A DNA stretch of 64,000 bases, from NCBI GenBank assembly GCA_021298595.1, contig JAJTHL010000009.1, positions 62,001-126,000 on the forward strand. The letters are read 5' to 3'. The number at the start of each line of letters is the position of its first letter. Position 1 is the first letter of the stretch. The notes beneath the pieces are model-generated. The model was given only the letters and a program-made list of their open reading frames with translations, ran no database searches and had not been told where the DNA came from. The position numbers and the translations under genes were made by a program. This DNA is from Alphaproteobacteria bacterium. Its GTDB lineage: Bacteria; Pseudomonadota; Alphaproteobacteria; Caedimonadales; UBA1908. Positions 17,193-27,200 of this stretch are shown here, piece after piece.

Positions 17193-18005
17193 ATGCCACT
17201 GTCTCACATCGCCCTTCTTGCCATTGTGCAGGGCCTCACCGAATTTCTTCCCGTTAGCTCGTCCGGGCACCTGATTTTGGTGCCCAAATTCCTTCATTTT
17301 AAGGATCAGGGCCTTGCCATGGACGTCGCCCTTCATGTGGGCACCTTGGGCGCAGTCCTTGTGTATTTTTGGCGCGACGTTTTCAAGATGATTGGCGGCT
17401 TTTTTAATCTGCTTCGTGGCCGCGTCGAAGGGGGCGGCAGGCTCGCCCTTTTTTTGATTTTGGCCACCATTCCCGCCGTGATTTTTGGCACCCTTGTCAG
17501 CGCTTATGGCACGGTCGGGCTTCGCAGCATTGTCTTTATCGGATGGACAACCCTTGGCTTTGGCCTTCTTCTTTTTGTGGCCGACAAAATCGGCTCCCTA
17601 GAAAAATCCATGACCCATATGACGGCCTTTCGGGCTTTCCTCATCGGTCTTGCCCAGGCAGTCGCCCTTTTACCAGGCACCAGCCGGTCCGGGGCGTGTC
17701 TGACCATGGCGCGCTTCCTTGGGTTTAAACGTCCGGACGCCGCGCGCTTTGCCTTTCTCTTGTCGATTCCGGCCATCATTGCGGCGGCCTCCCACACGGC
17801 CTTTAAGATGTACACCTCAGGCGCCCATTTCACCCTGTACAGCGACGCCTTCTATGGCATGGCTATCGCCTTTGTGGTGGGCCTTTGCACCATCAATTTT
17901 ATGATGCGGTTTTTGGCAAAGTCCGATATGAGCCCCTTTGTGATTTACCGAGTGTGTCTTGGGGGATTCTTATTGGCGTTAGGATACGGGTGGCTGCGGT
18001 TTTAG
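17193..18005 (+). CDS. uppP: Undecaprenyl-diphosphate phosphatase
   Basis: A 270-residue, multi-span enzyme that recycles undecaprenyl pyrophosphate to the monophosphate carrier for peptidoglycan and LPS. Signature motifs are visible: GLTEFLPVSSSGHL near the N-terminus and LLPGTSRSGA in the second half. The ATG at 17193 has AGAGG seven bases upstream and places the motif at the usual position; the frame opens earlier with TTG at 17169 and ATG at 17178. It is divergent from the FzlA-type gene. Confidence 0.95.
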   Translation: MPLSHIALLAIVQGLTEFLPVSSSGHLILVPKFLHFKDQGLAMDVALHVGTLGAVLVYFWRDVFKMIGGFFNLLRGRVEGGGRLALFLILATIPAVIFGTLVSAYGTVGLRSIVFIGWTTLGFGLLLFVADKIGSLEKSMTHMTAFRAFLIGLAQAVALLPGTSRSGACLTMARFLGFKRPDAARFAFLLSIPAIIAAASHTAFKMYTSGAHFTLYSDAFYGMAIAFVVGLCTINFMMRFLAKSDMSPFVIYRVCLGGFLLALGYGWLRF

Positions 18006-18125
18006 AGCGCCGAATTCATTCAATGAAAGCTGTTTTCCTAAATGTGATTCGCATTTGTTTAAGTTTACACTCTAGCATTTTTTATTTATCCTAGTCTTAG
18101 TATAACTATTATTATATAGGGAAAA

Positions 18126-18605
18126 ATAAGAAATTTTTTGTTTGCTGGGGCCTTTTGTCTTCTCGCCGCCGGGCAGACCAGCGCAGAGGTGATTACCGTC
18201 GACGGCGTCTATGACGAAACGCCAGGCCAAAGTTACAGTGCTGTAGGCGGCACCCTTCAGGTCTCGATGACTTCCGGAAGTTCTCCTTACACTTTGAAAA
18301 TAGGACCCGTCGCTAGCAAACAAGAAAATGTTGTGCCCTATGGCGAAAACGCAAAAATTGAGATGGACTATGGTTTGTTAGACACGCCCAAAAACGTCGA
18401 GAAAGTGCCCAAAAAAGTGACCATCAAAGTCTCCACTTCGGGTCGCGTTGCCAACTTAAGTAAAGAGACAAAAGTTGTCATTCCAAGAGACACACAAAAT
18501 CCTTCCAATAATTTCGACAAAAGATACCACGTTGTTATCAAAAGCTTTACGCCAGGCCTTAAAGGGAAGCCTGGGATTATAGATGTTGCTATCGAACCCC
18601 TTTGA
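18126..18605 (+). CDS. Small exported protein, unknown; start codon possibly ATA
   Basis: A protein of about 159 residues with a signal peptide ending near TSAE and a beta-rich, Lys-rich mature part. No ATG is available. The standard candidate is TTG at 18138, but it has no ribosome site and would cut the n-region. An in-frame ATA at 18126 lies six bases after AGGGA and adds IRNF, a normal charged signal start. So initiation at ATA, or an ATG lost by mutation, is likely. The gene has no known relative and ends against metG (convergent), with a hairpin between. Confidence 0.6.
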   Translation: MRNFLFAGAFCLLAAGQTSAEVITVDGVYDETPGQSYSAVGGTLQVSMTSGSSPYTLKIGPVASKQENVVPYGENAKIEMDYGLLDTPKNVEKVPKKVTIKVSTSGRVANLSKETKVVIPRDTQNPSNNFDKRYHVVIKSFTPGLKGKPGIIDVAIEPL

Positions 18606-18613
18606 TTTGTCAC

Positions 18614-18649
18614 AAGGGGGCAGCGAGTATCTTCATGCCTGTCCCCCTT
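18614..18649. terminator. Hairpin between convergent genes
   Basis: AAGGGGGCAG and CTGTCCCCCTT form a ten-pair stem with one bulge and a 15-base loop. It lies between the small exported gene and metG. No T-tract follows, so terminator function is uncertain. Confidence 0.4.
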
Positions 18650-18664
18650 GATGAGACGTTGCTG

Positions 18665-20191
18665 TTATTGGTTCTCAAGCCGCGGAAACACACCTTCTGG
18701 TGTGGGAAGGACGACCCCCGGGGTCAGCGCTTTGTCTAGAAACGCGAACGAGCGCCTGTCTTCTGGCACGCTTAGCTGATCCAGGATTTTTGCACACGCC
18801 CCAGGCGTGATGGGCTGAGCCAAGATCGCAATGCGGCGTAGCACCTCCATCAAAACGTACAAGACGGTCTCCATGCGCGCCGTATCGGTTTTGCGCAAAG
18901 ACCAGGGGGCGGCCGCGTCCACATAACGGTTGGCCTCGGCAATACCGGTCCACAAGATCTCGCAGTAACGGCTGAGCGCTTGCTGATCAATGGCGGCGCG
19001 GGTTTCTTTTAAGAACGGCTCGATTTGGGCAAGAAGCGCTTTATCCTCGGGGTGAAAATCTCCTGGTGTCGGGACGACGGCGCCCGCGTGCTTGGCCACA
19101 AAGGACAAGACGCGCTGGGACAAGTTTCCAAAATCATTGGCAAGGTCCGAGTTGGTGCGCCGGCGAATGGCGGCGTCCGAAAAGTCCCCGTCCCCACCAA
19201 AGGGAATTTCGCGCATCATAAAATAGCGCACCTGATCAAGGCCGTAAGTTGCAACCAGGGCGTGGGGATCGATGGTATTACCAAGGGACTTGGAGATCTT
19301 TTGCCCTTCGTTGGTCCACCAGCCATGGGCAAACAAGCGTTTTGGCGGGCTGATACCAGCCGCCATCAAAAAGGCCGGCCAGTAAACCGCGTGAAAGCGT
19401 AAAATATCCTTGCCCACCAAGTGCACCACATTTGGCCAGTGCTCTTTATAAAGGGGGGCGTTTTCATCGGGAAATCCAAGGGCCGTTAAATAGTTGGTGA
19501 GCGCGTCCAGCCACACATACATGACGTGCACCTCGTCGCCCGGCACCGGCACACCCCATCCAAAGGTCGAGCGGGAAACGGACAAGTCACGAAGACCGCC
19601 TTCCACAAATTTCACGACTTCATTACGCCGCGATTGAGGCCCCATAAAGTCAGGATTATTGGCATAAAACTCAAGAAGGGGCTCTTGCCACTGGGACAGA
19701 TTAAAAAAATAGCTTTCTTCTTCGACCCACTCGACGTCCGCCCCTGTAGGCGCTTTGCCGTTCACAAGCTCTTTTTCGTTATAAAAAGCCTCATCCCGCA
19801 CGGCGTACCAACCAGCATAATGTCCTTTGTAGATATGACCGCGCGTGACAAGGCGTGTCCAAATGGCTTTGGCACAGGCGTGGTGGGTGGGCGACGTTGT
19901 GCGAATGAAGTGATCATCACTGAGGTTCAACAGGGTTGAAAGCGCCTTAAACTTTTCGGCAAACCCGTCCACATATTCTTTTGGAGACACCCCTGCCTTT
20001 TCGGCCGAACGCTCGATCTTTTGACCGTGCTCGTCTGTGCCTGTCAAAAAGAAAACGTCATACCCATCCAGACGCTTAAAGCGCGCCAAAACGTCGGCGG
20101 CCACACTTGTGTAAGCGTGCCCAATGTGGGGGGCGTCATTGACGTAATAAATGGGGGTCGTGACGTAATAGGAAGGATTCTTTGCAGACAT
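18665..20191 (-). CDS. metG: Methionyl-tRNA synthetase
   Basis: A 508-residue class I synthetase that charges tRNA-Met. HIGH is at residues 22-25 and KISKS near residue 300 (GQKISKSLGN). The connective peptide lacks the CPxC zinc knuckle of the E. coli type and there is no C-terminal EMAP domain, as in many alphaproteobacteria. It is last in the rlpA-dacA-tmk-holB-metG run, starting nine bases after holB. Confidence 0.97.
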   Translation of the reverse strand: MSAKNPSYYVTTPIYYVNDAPHIGHAYTSVAADVLARFKRLDGYDVFFLTGTDEHGQKIERSAEKAGVSPKEYVDGFAEKFKALSTLLNLSDDHFIRTTSPTHHACAKAIWTRLVTRGHIYKGHYAGWYAVRDEAFYNEKELVNGKAPTGADVEWVEEESYFFNLSQWQEPLLEFYANNPDFMGPQSRRNEVVKFVEGGLRDLSVSRSTFGWGVPVPGDEVHVMYVWLDALTNYLTALGFPDENAPLYKEHWPNVVHLVGKDILRFHAVYWPAFLMAAGISPPKRLFAHGWWTNEGQKISKSLGNTIDPHALVATYGLDQVRYFMMREIPFGGDGDFSDAAIRRRTNSDLANDFGNLSQRVLSFVAKHAGAVVPTPGDFHPEDKALLAQIEPFLKETRAAIDQQALSRYCEILWTGIAEANRYVDAAAPWSLRKTDTARMETVLYVLMEVLRRIAILAQPITPGACAKILDQLSVPEDRRSFAFLDKALTPGVVLPTPEGVFPRLENQ

Positions 20192-20200
20192 AGCGCTCGC

Positions 20201-21235
20201 TTAAGCTCCGTTAAAGACGCGTTCTAATGCCAGGATCAAACCATGCCTTGTGTCAAAACTCAAGCGTTTGGCCTCTTGAAAGTGCGAAATAAGGCCCTGC
20301 CACAGGTGCGTCCACTCGGGCGCTGGGCGCGAGGCAATCAGATGGGACTCAGGCCTTTGTGAAAAATCACGCGTCTTTTCGTAGGAGGTCACAAGCCAAA
20401 ACCGAAGCCAGGCCGGTAAAAATACACTAAAAAGATCAACCTTCATAGCAAGATCATCGCTTTTGGTGGGAAAGTGGGCATCCAGAAACGGTGTCACGTC
20501 CGCCCGTCCTTTTTCGGCCACGCCCCGCACAAGCTTTTGAAAGTCATCGTAAAAGCTCACGTTAAAAAGGCTTGCAACCGCGCCCAAAAGGCCGGGAGAT
20601 CCGCCCAAAATGAGACTAAGATCTTGGGCCGCATTCTGAGTAAGGGACAGATTTTGCTGTGCCAGCACAAGACGCGTCTCGTCTTCATTAAGAGGAGAAA
20701 ACAGAAGTGTTTGGCACCGAGATTTCAAGGTCGCCAAGAGATGCCCCGTCCCGTGATGAATTAGTAGGATCAGACACTTTTCAGGAGGCTCTTCGAGGAC
20801 CTTCAAAAGCGCTTGAGCGGCCTGGGGGGTCAGCTCATCCACGCTGTCAATGATTCCCACGCGCCATCCCCCTTCTAAGGAGGTCCTTGAAAAAAAGGTC
20901 TTCAGCGCGCGGCTGGTTTCGATGGACAAATCACGGGGCATTTTCCCGTCACGGTCGGCCTTACGCTCCATAACAAAAAGACCCGCCTCAGCCCCTGCCC
21001 CCACCCGCCTAAAAAGAGGGTTGCTTGCCTCCATCTCAAGGGAAAGAGGACCGCCCGTGTGCGCCAAAAGCCCCCTTGCCACATGATAGGCAAAGGTTGC
21101 CTTGCCAATCCCCTTGGGCCCTTCTAGAAGTAGCCCGTGGGGCAGCCGTCCGCGGGCAAACGCGTCTTGAAGCCACGAGCGTTGCGCCTGGTGTCCCACA
21201 AGAGTTGGTGTCAGACGAGAGGGACACAGAGTCAT
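20201..21235 (-). CDS. holB: DNA polymerase III subunit delta'
   Basis: A 344-residue clamp-loader subunit. The AAA+ core has a Walker A-like GPKGIGKATFAYHVA near residue 40 and the sensor region KVLEEPPEKCLILL with a downstream LATLKSRCQTL (SRC motif). The zinc-binding cysteines of E. coli delta' are absent. It begins one base after the tmk stop codon, the common tmk-holB-metG order of alphaproteobacteria. Confidence 0.93.
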   Translation of the reverse strand: MTLCPSRLTPTLVGHQAQRSWLQDAFARGRLPHGLLLEGPKGIGKATFAYHVARGLLAHTGGPLSLEMEASNPLFRRVGAGAEAGLFVMERKADRDGKMPRDLSIETSRALKTFFSRTSLEGGWRVGIIDSVDELTPQAAQALLKVLEEPPEKCLILLIHHGTGHLLATLKSRCQTLLFSPLNEDETRLVLAQQNLSLTQNAAQDLSLILGGSPGLLGAVASLFNVSFYDDFQKLVRGVAEKGRADVTPFLDAHFPTKSDDLAMKVDLFSVFLPAWLRFWLVTSYEKTRDFSQRPESHLIASRPAPEWTHLWQGLISHFQEAKRLSFDTRHGLILALERVFNGA

Positions 21236-21236
21236 C

Positions 21237-21881
21237 TTAAACGGCGTCCTTTTTCAAGAACCGGGTCTCGGCCTCGTGCCAAAGGATTTCTGTCAGATCT
21301 TTTAAGGAAAGGCTCGCGTCCACGACACAGCAGCGAGCAGCAAAGGTTTTTCTGAGCTCTAGAAAGGCGTTTCTGACCTCCTTGTGAAAAGAAAGACCAA
21401 GCTGCTCGAACCGGTCTTCGCCTTCACGTCTGGCGGCCGCACGCGCAAGACCGACCCCAGGATCGAGATCAAAAATAAAGGTTAGGTCAGGCTCCATGCC
21501 TTCTGACAACTGCGCATAAATTTCTTCGATTACGTGCGCGTCAAGACCGCGCAGGCGTTGATAGACCCTTGAAGAATCAATATAACGATCACATAGCACC
21601 CATGTTCCCGCTGCAAGGGCCGGTTTGATGGTTTTCACTAAATGATCACGTCTTGAGGCACTGAGGAGCAAATACTCGGTCAGCACGTCCCAGCGCCCCA
21701 CATCCCCTTCAACAATGAGGGATCTGATTTTTTCCGCCCCCGCACTGCCACCTGGCTCGCGCGTCACAAGACACGGAATCCCGTGATGGGATAAAAGGGC
21801 TGCAAAGGCCCTGATTTGGGTCGACTTTCCTGTCCCCTCCCCTCCTTCAAAGGTGATAAAGGGTGCGGGCTGGTACCCCAT
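21237..21881 (-). CDS. tmk: Thymidylate kinase
   Basis: A 214-residue dTMP kinase. The P-loop is FEGGEGTGKST (residues 11-21), the nucleoside-binding segment is DRYIDSSRVYQ, and a lid arginine stretch (ARAAARREGEDRFE) lies near residue 150. Its ATG shares one base with the dacA stop (TAATG), a coupled junction. Confidence 0.96.
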   Translation of the reverse strand: MGYQPAPFITFEGGEGTGKSTQIRAFAALLSHHGIPCLVTREPGGSAGAEKIRSLIVEGDVGRWDVLTEYLLLSASRRDHLVKTIKPALAAGTWVLCDRYIDSSRVYQRLRGLDAHVIEEIYAQLSEGMEPDLTFIFDLDPGVGLARAAARREGEDRFEQLGLSFHKEVRNAFLELRKTFAARCCVVDASLSLKDLTEILWHEAETRFLKKDAV

Positions 21882-23014
21882 TAATTATGCCCCCACAAAA
21901 GATAGTTCATGGCGGCTTTGATCCGAGGAAAGAACCCAGCGCGCTCGGACGCACTGCCCGCAAACACGGCCTTTTCAAGAGGGGGGCGGCCGGGCACAGT
22001 GATCACGACTTTTCCGACCTTTTGGCCCGCGGCGATGGGCGCTGCCACGGGATTTGTGTACACAAGCTCCATCTTCAAATCTTGTAGCTGGTGACGGGGA
22101 AGGGTCACATAAACGTCTTCTTGGACGATCATAGGGACTTGCCCTTCTTTCCCTAGCCATACATCCAAAAAGCCCACGGATTCGCCCTTCGCAAGAATCT
22201 TGGGACTGGCAAAATAAGAAAATCCCCACGACATCAGGGCTTTGGCATCATCGGCCCGCTTTTGCTTTGAAGGCGCGCCGTTAATGGCCAAAATCAGGCG
22301 CCTGCCGTTTTGAACGGAGGACGCCACAACCCCGTACCCGGCCGCGTCCGTTGCCCCTGTCTTTAGACCGTCTGCGCCCATATTCACGTACAAGAGGGGA
22401 TTACGGTTCATTTGTTTGATTTTGTTATGGGTGAACTCTGTCTCGGAGTACATGGCATAATATTCAGGATAAAGCTCGATGGTTTTTTGAGCCAAAAGCA
22501 CCAAGTCACGCATGGTGGACAAGTGTCCGTCTGCCGGCAGGCCTGTGGCGTTTTTAAAAGTGGAGTGGGTCGTGCCTAGCTTTTGCGCTTCTTGATTCAT
22601 GCGCTCGGCAAAGGCGTCTTCGTCGCCCATAAGCCCTTCAGCCAAGGTGACGGCCGCGTCATTGCCCGACTGAATGATAAGCCCTCGAAGCAAATCAGCC
22701 ACACTCACCTGCTCGTTCACGTTCAAGAACATGCGAGAGCCTTCCATTTTCCAGGCTTTTTTACTTACGGTATAAAGATCTTTGAGGGTGACTCTGCCTG
22801 ATTTCAAGGCTTGAAAAACCATGAGGGCTGTCATGAGCTTACTCATGGACGAAGGGGGGACGAGCTCTTGAGACTCTTTATCAAAAAGAACCGTATTGGT
22901 TGTCGTGTCAATGAGATACGCCTGCTTTGACACCACCTCTATGGCGCGCGTACTTGTGGCCAAACACAGCACAGACACCAAAACAGCGACGCTCTTTTTC
23001 ATGCAAACCCTCAT
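21881..23014 (-). CDS. D-alanyl-D-alanine carboxypeptidase (PBP5/6 family)
   Basis: A 377-residue periplasmic penicillin-binding protein that trims the terminal D-Ala of peptidoglycan stem peptides. A signal peptide (residues 1-24) precedes the active-site SxxK (Ser56-Lys59, SSMSKLM), SGN (SGNDAAVTLAE) and KTG (KTGATDAAGYG). The C-terminal part has the PBP5 beta domain and a possible amphipathic membrane anchor. An alternative ATG lies four codons in. It follows rlpA by 11 bases. Confidence 0.94.
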   Translation of the reverse strand: MRVCMKKSVAVLVSVLCLATSTRAIEVVSKQAYLIDTTTNTVLFDKESQELVPPSSMSKLMTALMVFQALKSGRVTLKDLYTVSKKAWKMEGSRMFLNVNEQVSVADLLRGLIIQSGNDAAVTLAEGLMGDEDAFAERMNQEAQKLGTTHSTFKNATGLPADGHLSTMRDLVLLAQKTIELYPEYYAMYSETEFTHNKIKQMNRNPLLYVNMGADGLKTGATDAAGYGVVASSVQNGRRLILAINGAPSKQKRADDAKALMSWGFSYFASPKILAKGESVGFLDVWLGKEGQVPMIVQEDVYVTLPRHQLQDLKMELVYTNPVAAPIAAGQKVGKVVITVPGRPPLEKAVFAGSASERAGFFPRIKAAMNYLLWGHN

Positions 23015-23025
23015 GTTACTTCCCC

Positions 23026-23898
23026 TTAGCTTTGATCTTGTACTTTGACACGTTTGAGTAGATTTAGCAGACTGTGCGCTTCCTCGCTATCTTTCATGGG
23101 CCCCAGCAGTACATGATACTGTCCCTTTTCTTGGCCTTTAAGCGGCACGAGGCTCACACCTGCCTTTGGAAAAAGCGCCATAAAGGTATCCGCTTTTTCG
23201 TGGGCTTTGGCAAGGACCAGCCCCTCGGTTGCTTCAATGAAATACCCATCGTCTTCTTCGACGAGTTTAGGCGTATGGGCAGGCTTTTTATGGGCAACAA
23301 AGGTCGTTTGTGGTTTTTTCTTTTTGAGGGGCGCTGCCTTTGCAAGTTGCGTCACGCCTTTTTTACCACTTTTTCCTGCCTTTTCTTCAGCCAGCACCAA
23401 GGTATCCTCGATACAGGTTTCGACGCGCACTTGACCTAGCCCTTCTTTGTGAAAGCCCAGCATCTGGGCGGCTTTCTGGGACACGTCAATGATGCGCCCT
23501 TCCACAAACGGACCCCGATCATTAACACGAAGCTTAATACTGCGCCCATTTTTGAGATTAGTTACACGCACCACACAAGGGATCGGGACCGTTTTGTGGG
23601 CCGCCGTCAGCTTATTCTTATCGAATATCTCACCGTTGGAGGTGGGACGACCATGGAATACATCTGTCCCTCCATAGTAGGATGCAATTCCCTCTTTGGC
23701 ATACTCATAATGAGCCTGGGGGTAGTACCACGTTCCATTAATCTGGTAGGGTCTATTATAGGCTCGCTTCGCAAAAGTTGGATGGCAGGGGGTTGTGCCA
23801 GCTTCGTCGCAAACCTCTGGGCCACCGGCACACCCGACAAGAAGGGCGGCTCCTGCCACACTTAAAAAAGTCAGTACTTTTTTAAAGGGTCTAGTCAT
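23026..23898 (-). CDS. rlpA: Septal ring lytic transglycosylase RlpA family lipoprotein
   Basis: A 290-residue lipoprotein with lipobox LLVGC (Cys23). Residues about 70-160 form the double-psi beta barrel with GIASYYGG, a conserved His (FHGRPTSNGE) and catalytic-type Asp (RVNDRGPF). A Lys-rich linker leads to a C-terminal SPOR-like domain (about 215-285) that would bind denuded glycan strands at the septum. It opens the envelope operon. Confidence 0.9.
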   Translation of the reverse strand: MTRPFKKVLTFLSVAGAALLVGCAGGPEVCDEAGTTPCHPTFAKRAYNRPYQINGTWYYPQAHYEYAKEGIASYYGGTDVFHGRPTSNGEIFDKNKLTAAHKTVPIPCVVRVTNLKNGRSIKLRVNDRGPFVEGRIIDVSQKAAQMLGFHKEGLGQVRVETCIEDTLVLAEEKAGKSGKKGVTQLAKAAPLKKKKPQTTFVAHKKPAHTPKLVEEDDGYFIEATEGLVLAKAHEKADTFMALFPKAGVSLVPLKGQEKGQYHVLLGPMKDSEEAHSLLNLLKRVKVQDQS

Positions 23899-24077
23899 TT
23901 TTAATTACATCACACGCAAAGACACTCCTTGGACTTAGAAGAAGTCTTGCCCCAGGTCAACTCCCCTTGAGGACCTTTTTTTATAGGCCAAGGAAAGGCC
24001 CTTAAAAAATAAAAATTCCCCCTTGCAAAAAAATGACAGCGCGCTATTATCCCACACATCAAAAGTCCTTTTATTGG

Positions 24078-24152
24078 GCGGGCGTAGCTCAGGGGTAGAG
24101 CACAACCTTGCCAAGGTTGGGGCCGAGGGTTCGAATCCCTTCGCCCGCTCCA
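24078..24152 (+). tRNA. tRNA-Gly (GCC)
   Basis: Acceptor arms GCGGGCG and CGCCCGC, discriminator T and encoded CCA. The anticodon stem CAACC/GGTTG encloses loop TTGCCAA, giving GCC. The T-loop is GGTTCGAATCC. It reads GGC and GGU glycine codons. Confidence 0.97.
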
Positions 24153-24279
24153 AAAAAGATTCTTCTAAATTTCTTTACTCTTTTTTGACAATTTTTTCAT
24201 ATGATGCTTTAAAGTTGCTGACAAGGCTCTGGACAGGCGGTAAAGTGAGCCCCATCTGTTTAGACTACCGAGAGTACCT

Positions 24280-27200
24280 ATGGATATCATAGACGACAAA
24301 GAAGACTTGCTTCAACGAATCACCAGCATCCTCAAGCGTCAGGTGGACCCTTCACAACACGCTTCTCTCAAACGCTTTGTAATGGCCTTTTATGGGTACC
24401 AACATTTAAAGATTCTCAGGCGCTTGACCCCTGAACGAATTGCAGACGGCCTCCTTCGTCTATGGACGTTCTGTCAGCAGCGTGAGGCCGACACACCAAA
24501 GTACGACGTTTACTACCTAAAGCCCGCTTCTATTGATACATCTCCTGAGCGTCTTGTCATTCAGCTCATAAATGACAATATGGCCTTCTTGGTTGCCTCT
24601 CTTATTCATTTTTTGAACCGCATAGGCCTTAAACCACGCTTGGTTGTGCACCCTGTCCTTTACGTCCAACGTGACAGTACAGGTAATCTCTTGTCTATTA
24701 CTGAAAAAGGAAGTCTTGACCCCAACGTCAAAGAGGAATCCTTAATTTACTGTGAAATAACCGAAATGGTTACCCCTGAAACCGTGCAAACCGTCTTAGA
24801 GGGACTTCCCCAAACCCTTCTCGAAGTGAGACAGGCGACCCAAGATTGGGACGCCATGCGCCGTCAAGTGCGTGAGGCGATTAAGGACGTTGAGGTCAGC
24901 CGCTATCAAGGGGAATATGTCCGTATTGAAGAATCCAAAGATTTCCTAAGGTGGATTGAAGACGACCACTTTACTTTCCTAGGTTATTGTAAATACGAGT
25001 TGTACGGTGAGGACGGACGGCTTTTGCGTGAACCCCAGGCAACCCACGCTTTGGGTATCTTACGCGACGAAGAACAACGCCGTCTTGATCGTATTTTTGA
25101 AGGTGTCGGCTACTCTCAGGCCACCCGGCATCTGATTATGAAGCCAAGCCCCCTGATCATTAACAAAACAACACAGCTTTCTCTCGTGCACAGGGACGTC
25201 CCCATGGATGTCATTGGGGTACGCTTTCTTAACGAGGCAGGTGAGGTTATTGGCCTTCATATGTTTTTGGGCCTTTTCACCTCCATCGCCTATGATAGTA
25301 GCGCTCGGGATATTCCGTACTTGCGGCGCAAAGTGGAGCGCGTCATTGAAAATGCTGGTATTGAGCCCACATGGCACGATGGTAAATCCCTGATCCATGT
25401 CCTTGATACGCTTCCACGGGATGAATTGTTCCAAGCCTCAGTAAGCGAACTCACTCAAATCGGTATGTCGATTGTGCGCCTACAAGTGGAACAGCGCGTG
25501 GCTTTGTTTATGAGACCTGATATTTTCAAGCGGTTCATGTCATGTCTTGTTTATGTACCAGGGGATGTCTTTGACTCAACCTTGATGGACAAAATGGGCG
25601 CTGTGCTCGCCAAAGAGCTTGGTGGAAAATTGGGCGTTGTCAAGGCGCAATTTGGGGCTTTTACCTTTGCCAGGATCCACTTTACCATTAACACACCCAA
25701 CGGGGCCAAAGATTCATACAATATTTCTTACATCGAACAGTTGTTGATGGAGGTGGCAAAATCTTGGAGCGATGACCTCAGAAACGCTTTAAACCTCACT
25801 TTCACCGAGTGGAAAAGCGCTCGTATCTTCCGTCTCTATCGAAACGCTTTCACCCGCGCCTACCAAGATCGCTTTGTGGGACAAGATGTGGTGAGCGATA
25901 TTGATTATATTGAATCAATCTACGCAGAGAAATCTTTCACAACACGGGTCTATGTCCCTAATCCTGATGAGCCCACACAGATTAAGCTTAAGTTTTTTCA
26001 CAAAGCAACCCCCGTTGCCCTTTCTGATATTTTACCAACCCTTGAAAATCTGGGACTTCGCGTCATCAGTGAAATCCCCTTTAAGGTGTCTAGGGAAGAA
26101 GCTGATGACGTGGTTTGGATCCATAGCTTTGATATGGAAATCAAACATATGGCACAAGATGTAGGCCAGGAGGGATTTGATCGTTTTCTCCAAGCCTTTA
26201 CGGCCGTGTACACCAAGCAAACAGAAGATGATGGGTTTAATCGTCTTGTCTTGGCCGCAGACCTTAGTTGGCGTCAATGCTCTTTGATCCGGGCTTACGC
26301 CCATTATCTCAAGCAGCTTGGCATGACCTACAGCGCGCCCTTTGTCCAAATGACCCTTGTACGGCATGCTGACATTACCCGTTTACTGGTTGAGTTGTTC
26401 GAAGCACGCTTTGACCCTACCTGCACCTCAGGGAACGCCGATCTTATTGAAAGTATCCTTAAAGCGCTTGATAATGTTGATAACCAAGACGAAGACAGGA
26501 TTCTTCGGCGCTATCTTAACGCCATTCTTTCAACCTTGCGCACAAACTATTTTAAGACTGACGATGCAGGCAAAGTAAAACCATTTATCTCTTTCAAGTT
26601 TGACTGTGCTGCACTGGTGGAAATGCCCCTGCCGAAACCCCTCTATGAAATTTATGTTTACGCTCAGGATGTTGAGGCTGTTCACCTGCGGGGGGGGCGT
26701 GTGGCGCGTGGCGGCATTAGGTGGTCTGATCGCCATGAGGACTTCCGCACAGAAGTGCTTGGCCTCATGAAGGCACAGATGGTGAAAAACTCGGTTATCG
26801 TTCCCGTGGGCTCAAAGGGCGGCTTTATCGTTAAAAAAAGCCTCGACGGTCTTTCCCGAGAAGACGTACAACAAGTTTCGGTCGCTTGCTACCAAACCAT
26901 GATCAGGGGCTTGCTTGACCTCACGGACAATCTTGTCAATCATGAGATTGTGCCGCCGACACAAGTCCTAAGGTACGATGGGGATGATCCTTACCTGGTG
27001 GTGGCAGCCGATAAGGGCACGGCCACTTTCTCTGACTACGCCAACGCGGTGTCCCAAGAGTACGGATTTTGGCTTGCCGATGCTTTTGCCTCGGGCGGGT
27101 CGGCCGGCTATGACCATAAAAAGATGGGCATCACCGCCAAAGGCGCCTGGGAATCCGTTCGAAGACATTTTCGCGAACTGGGGCTTAACGTCGATACCAC

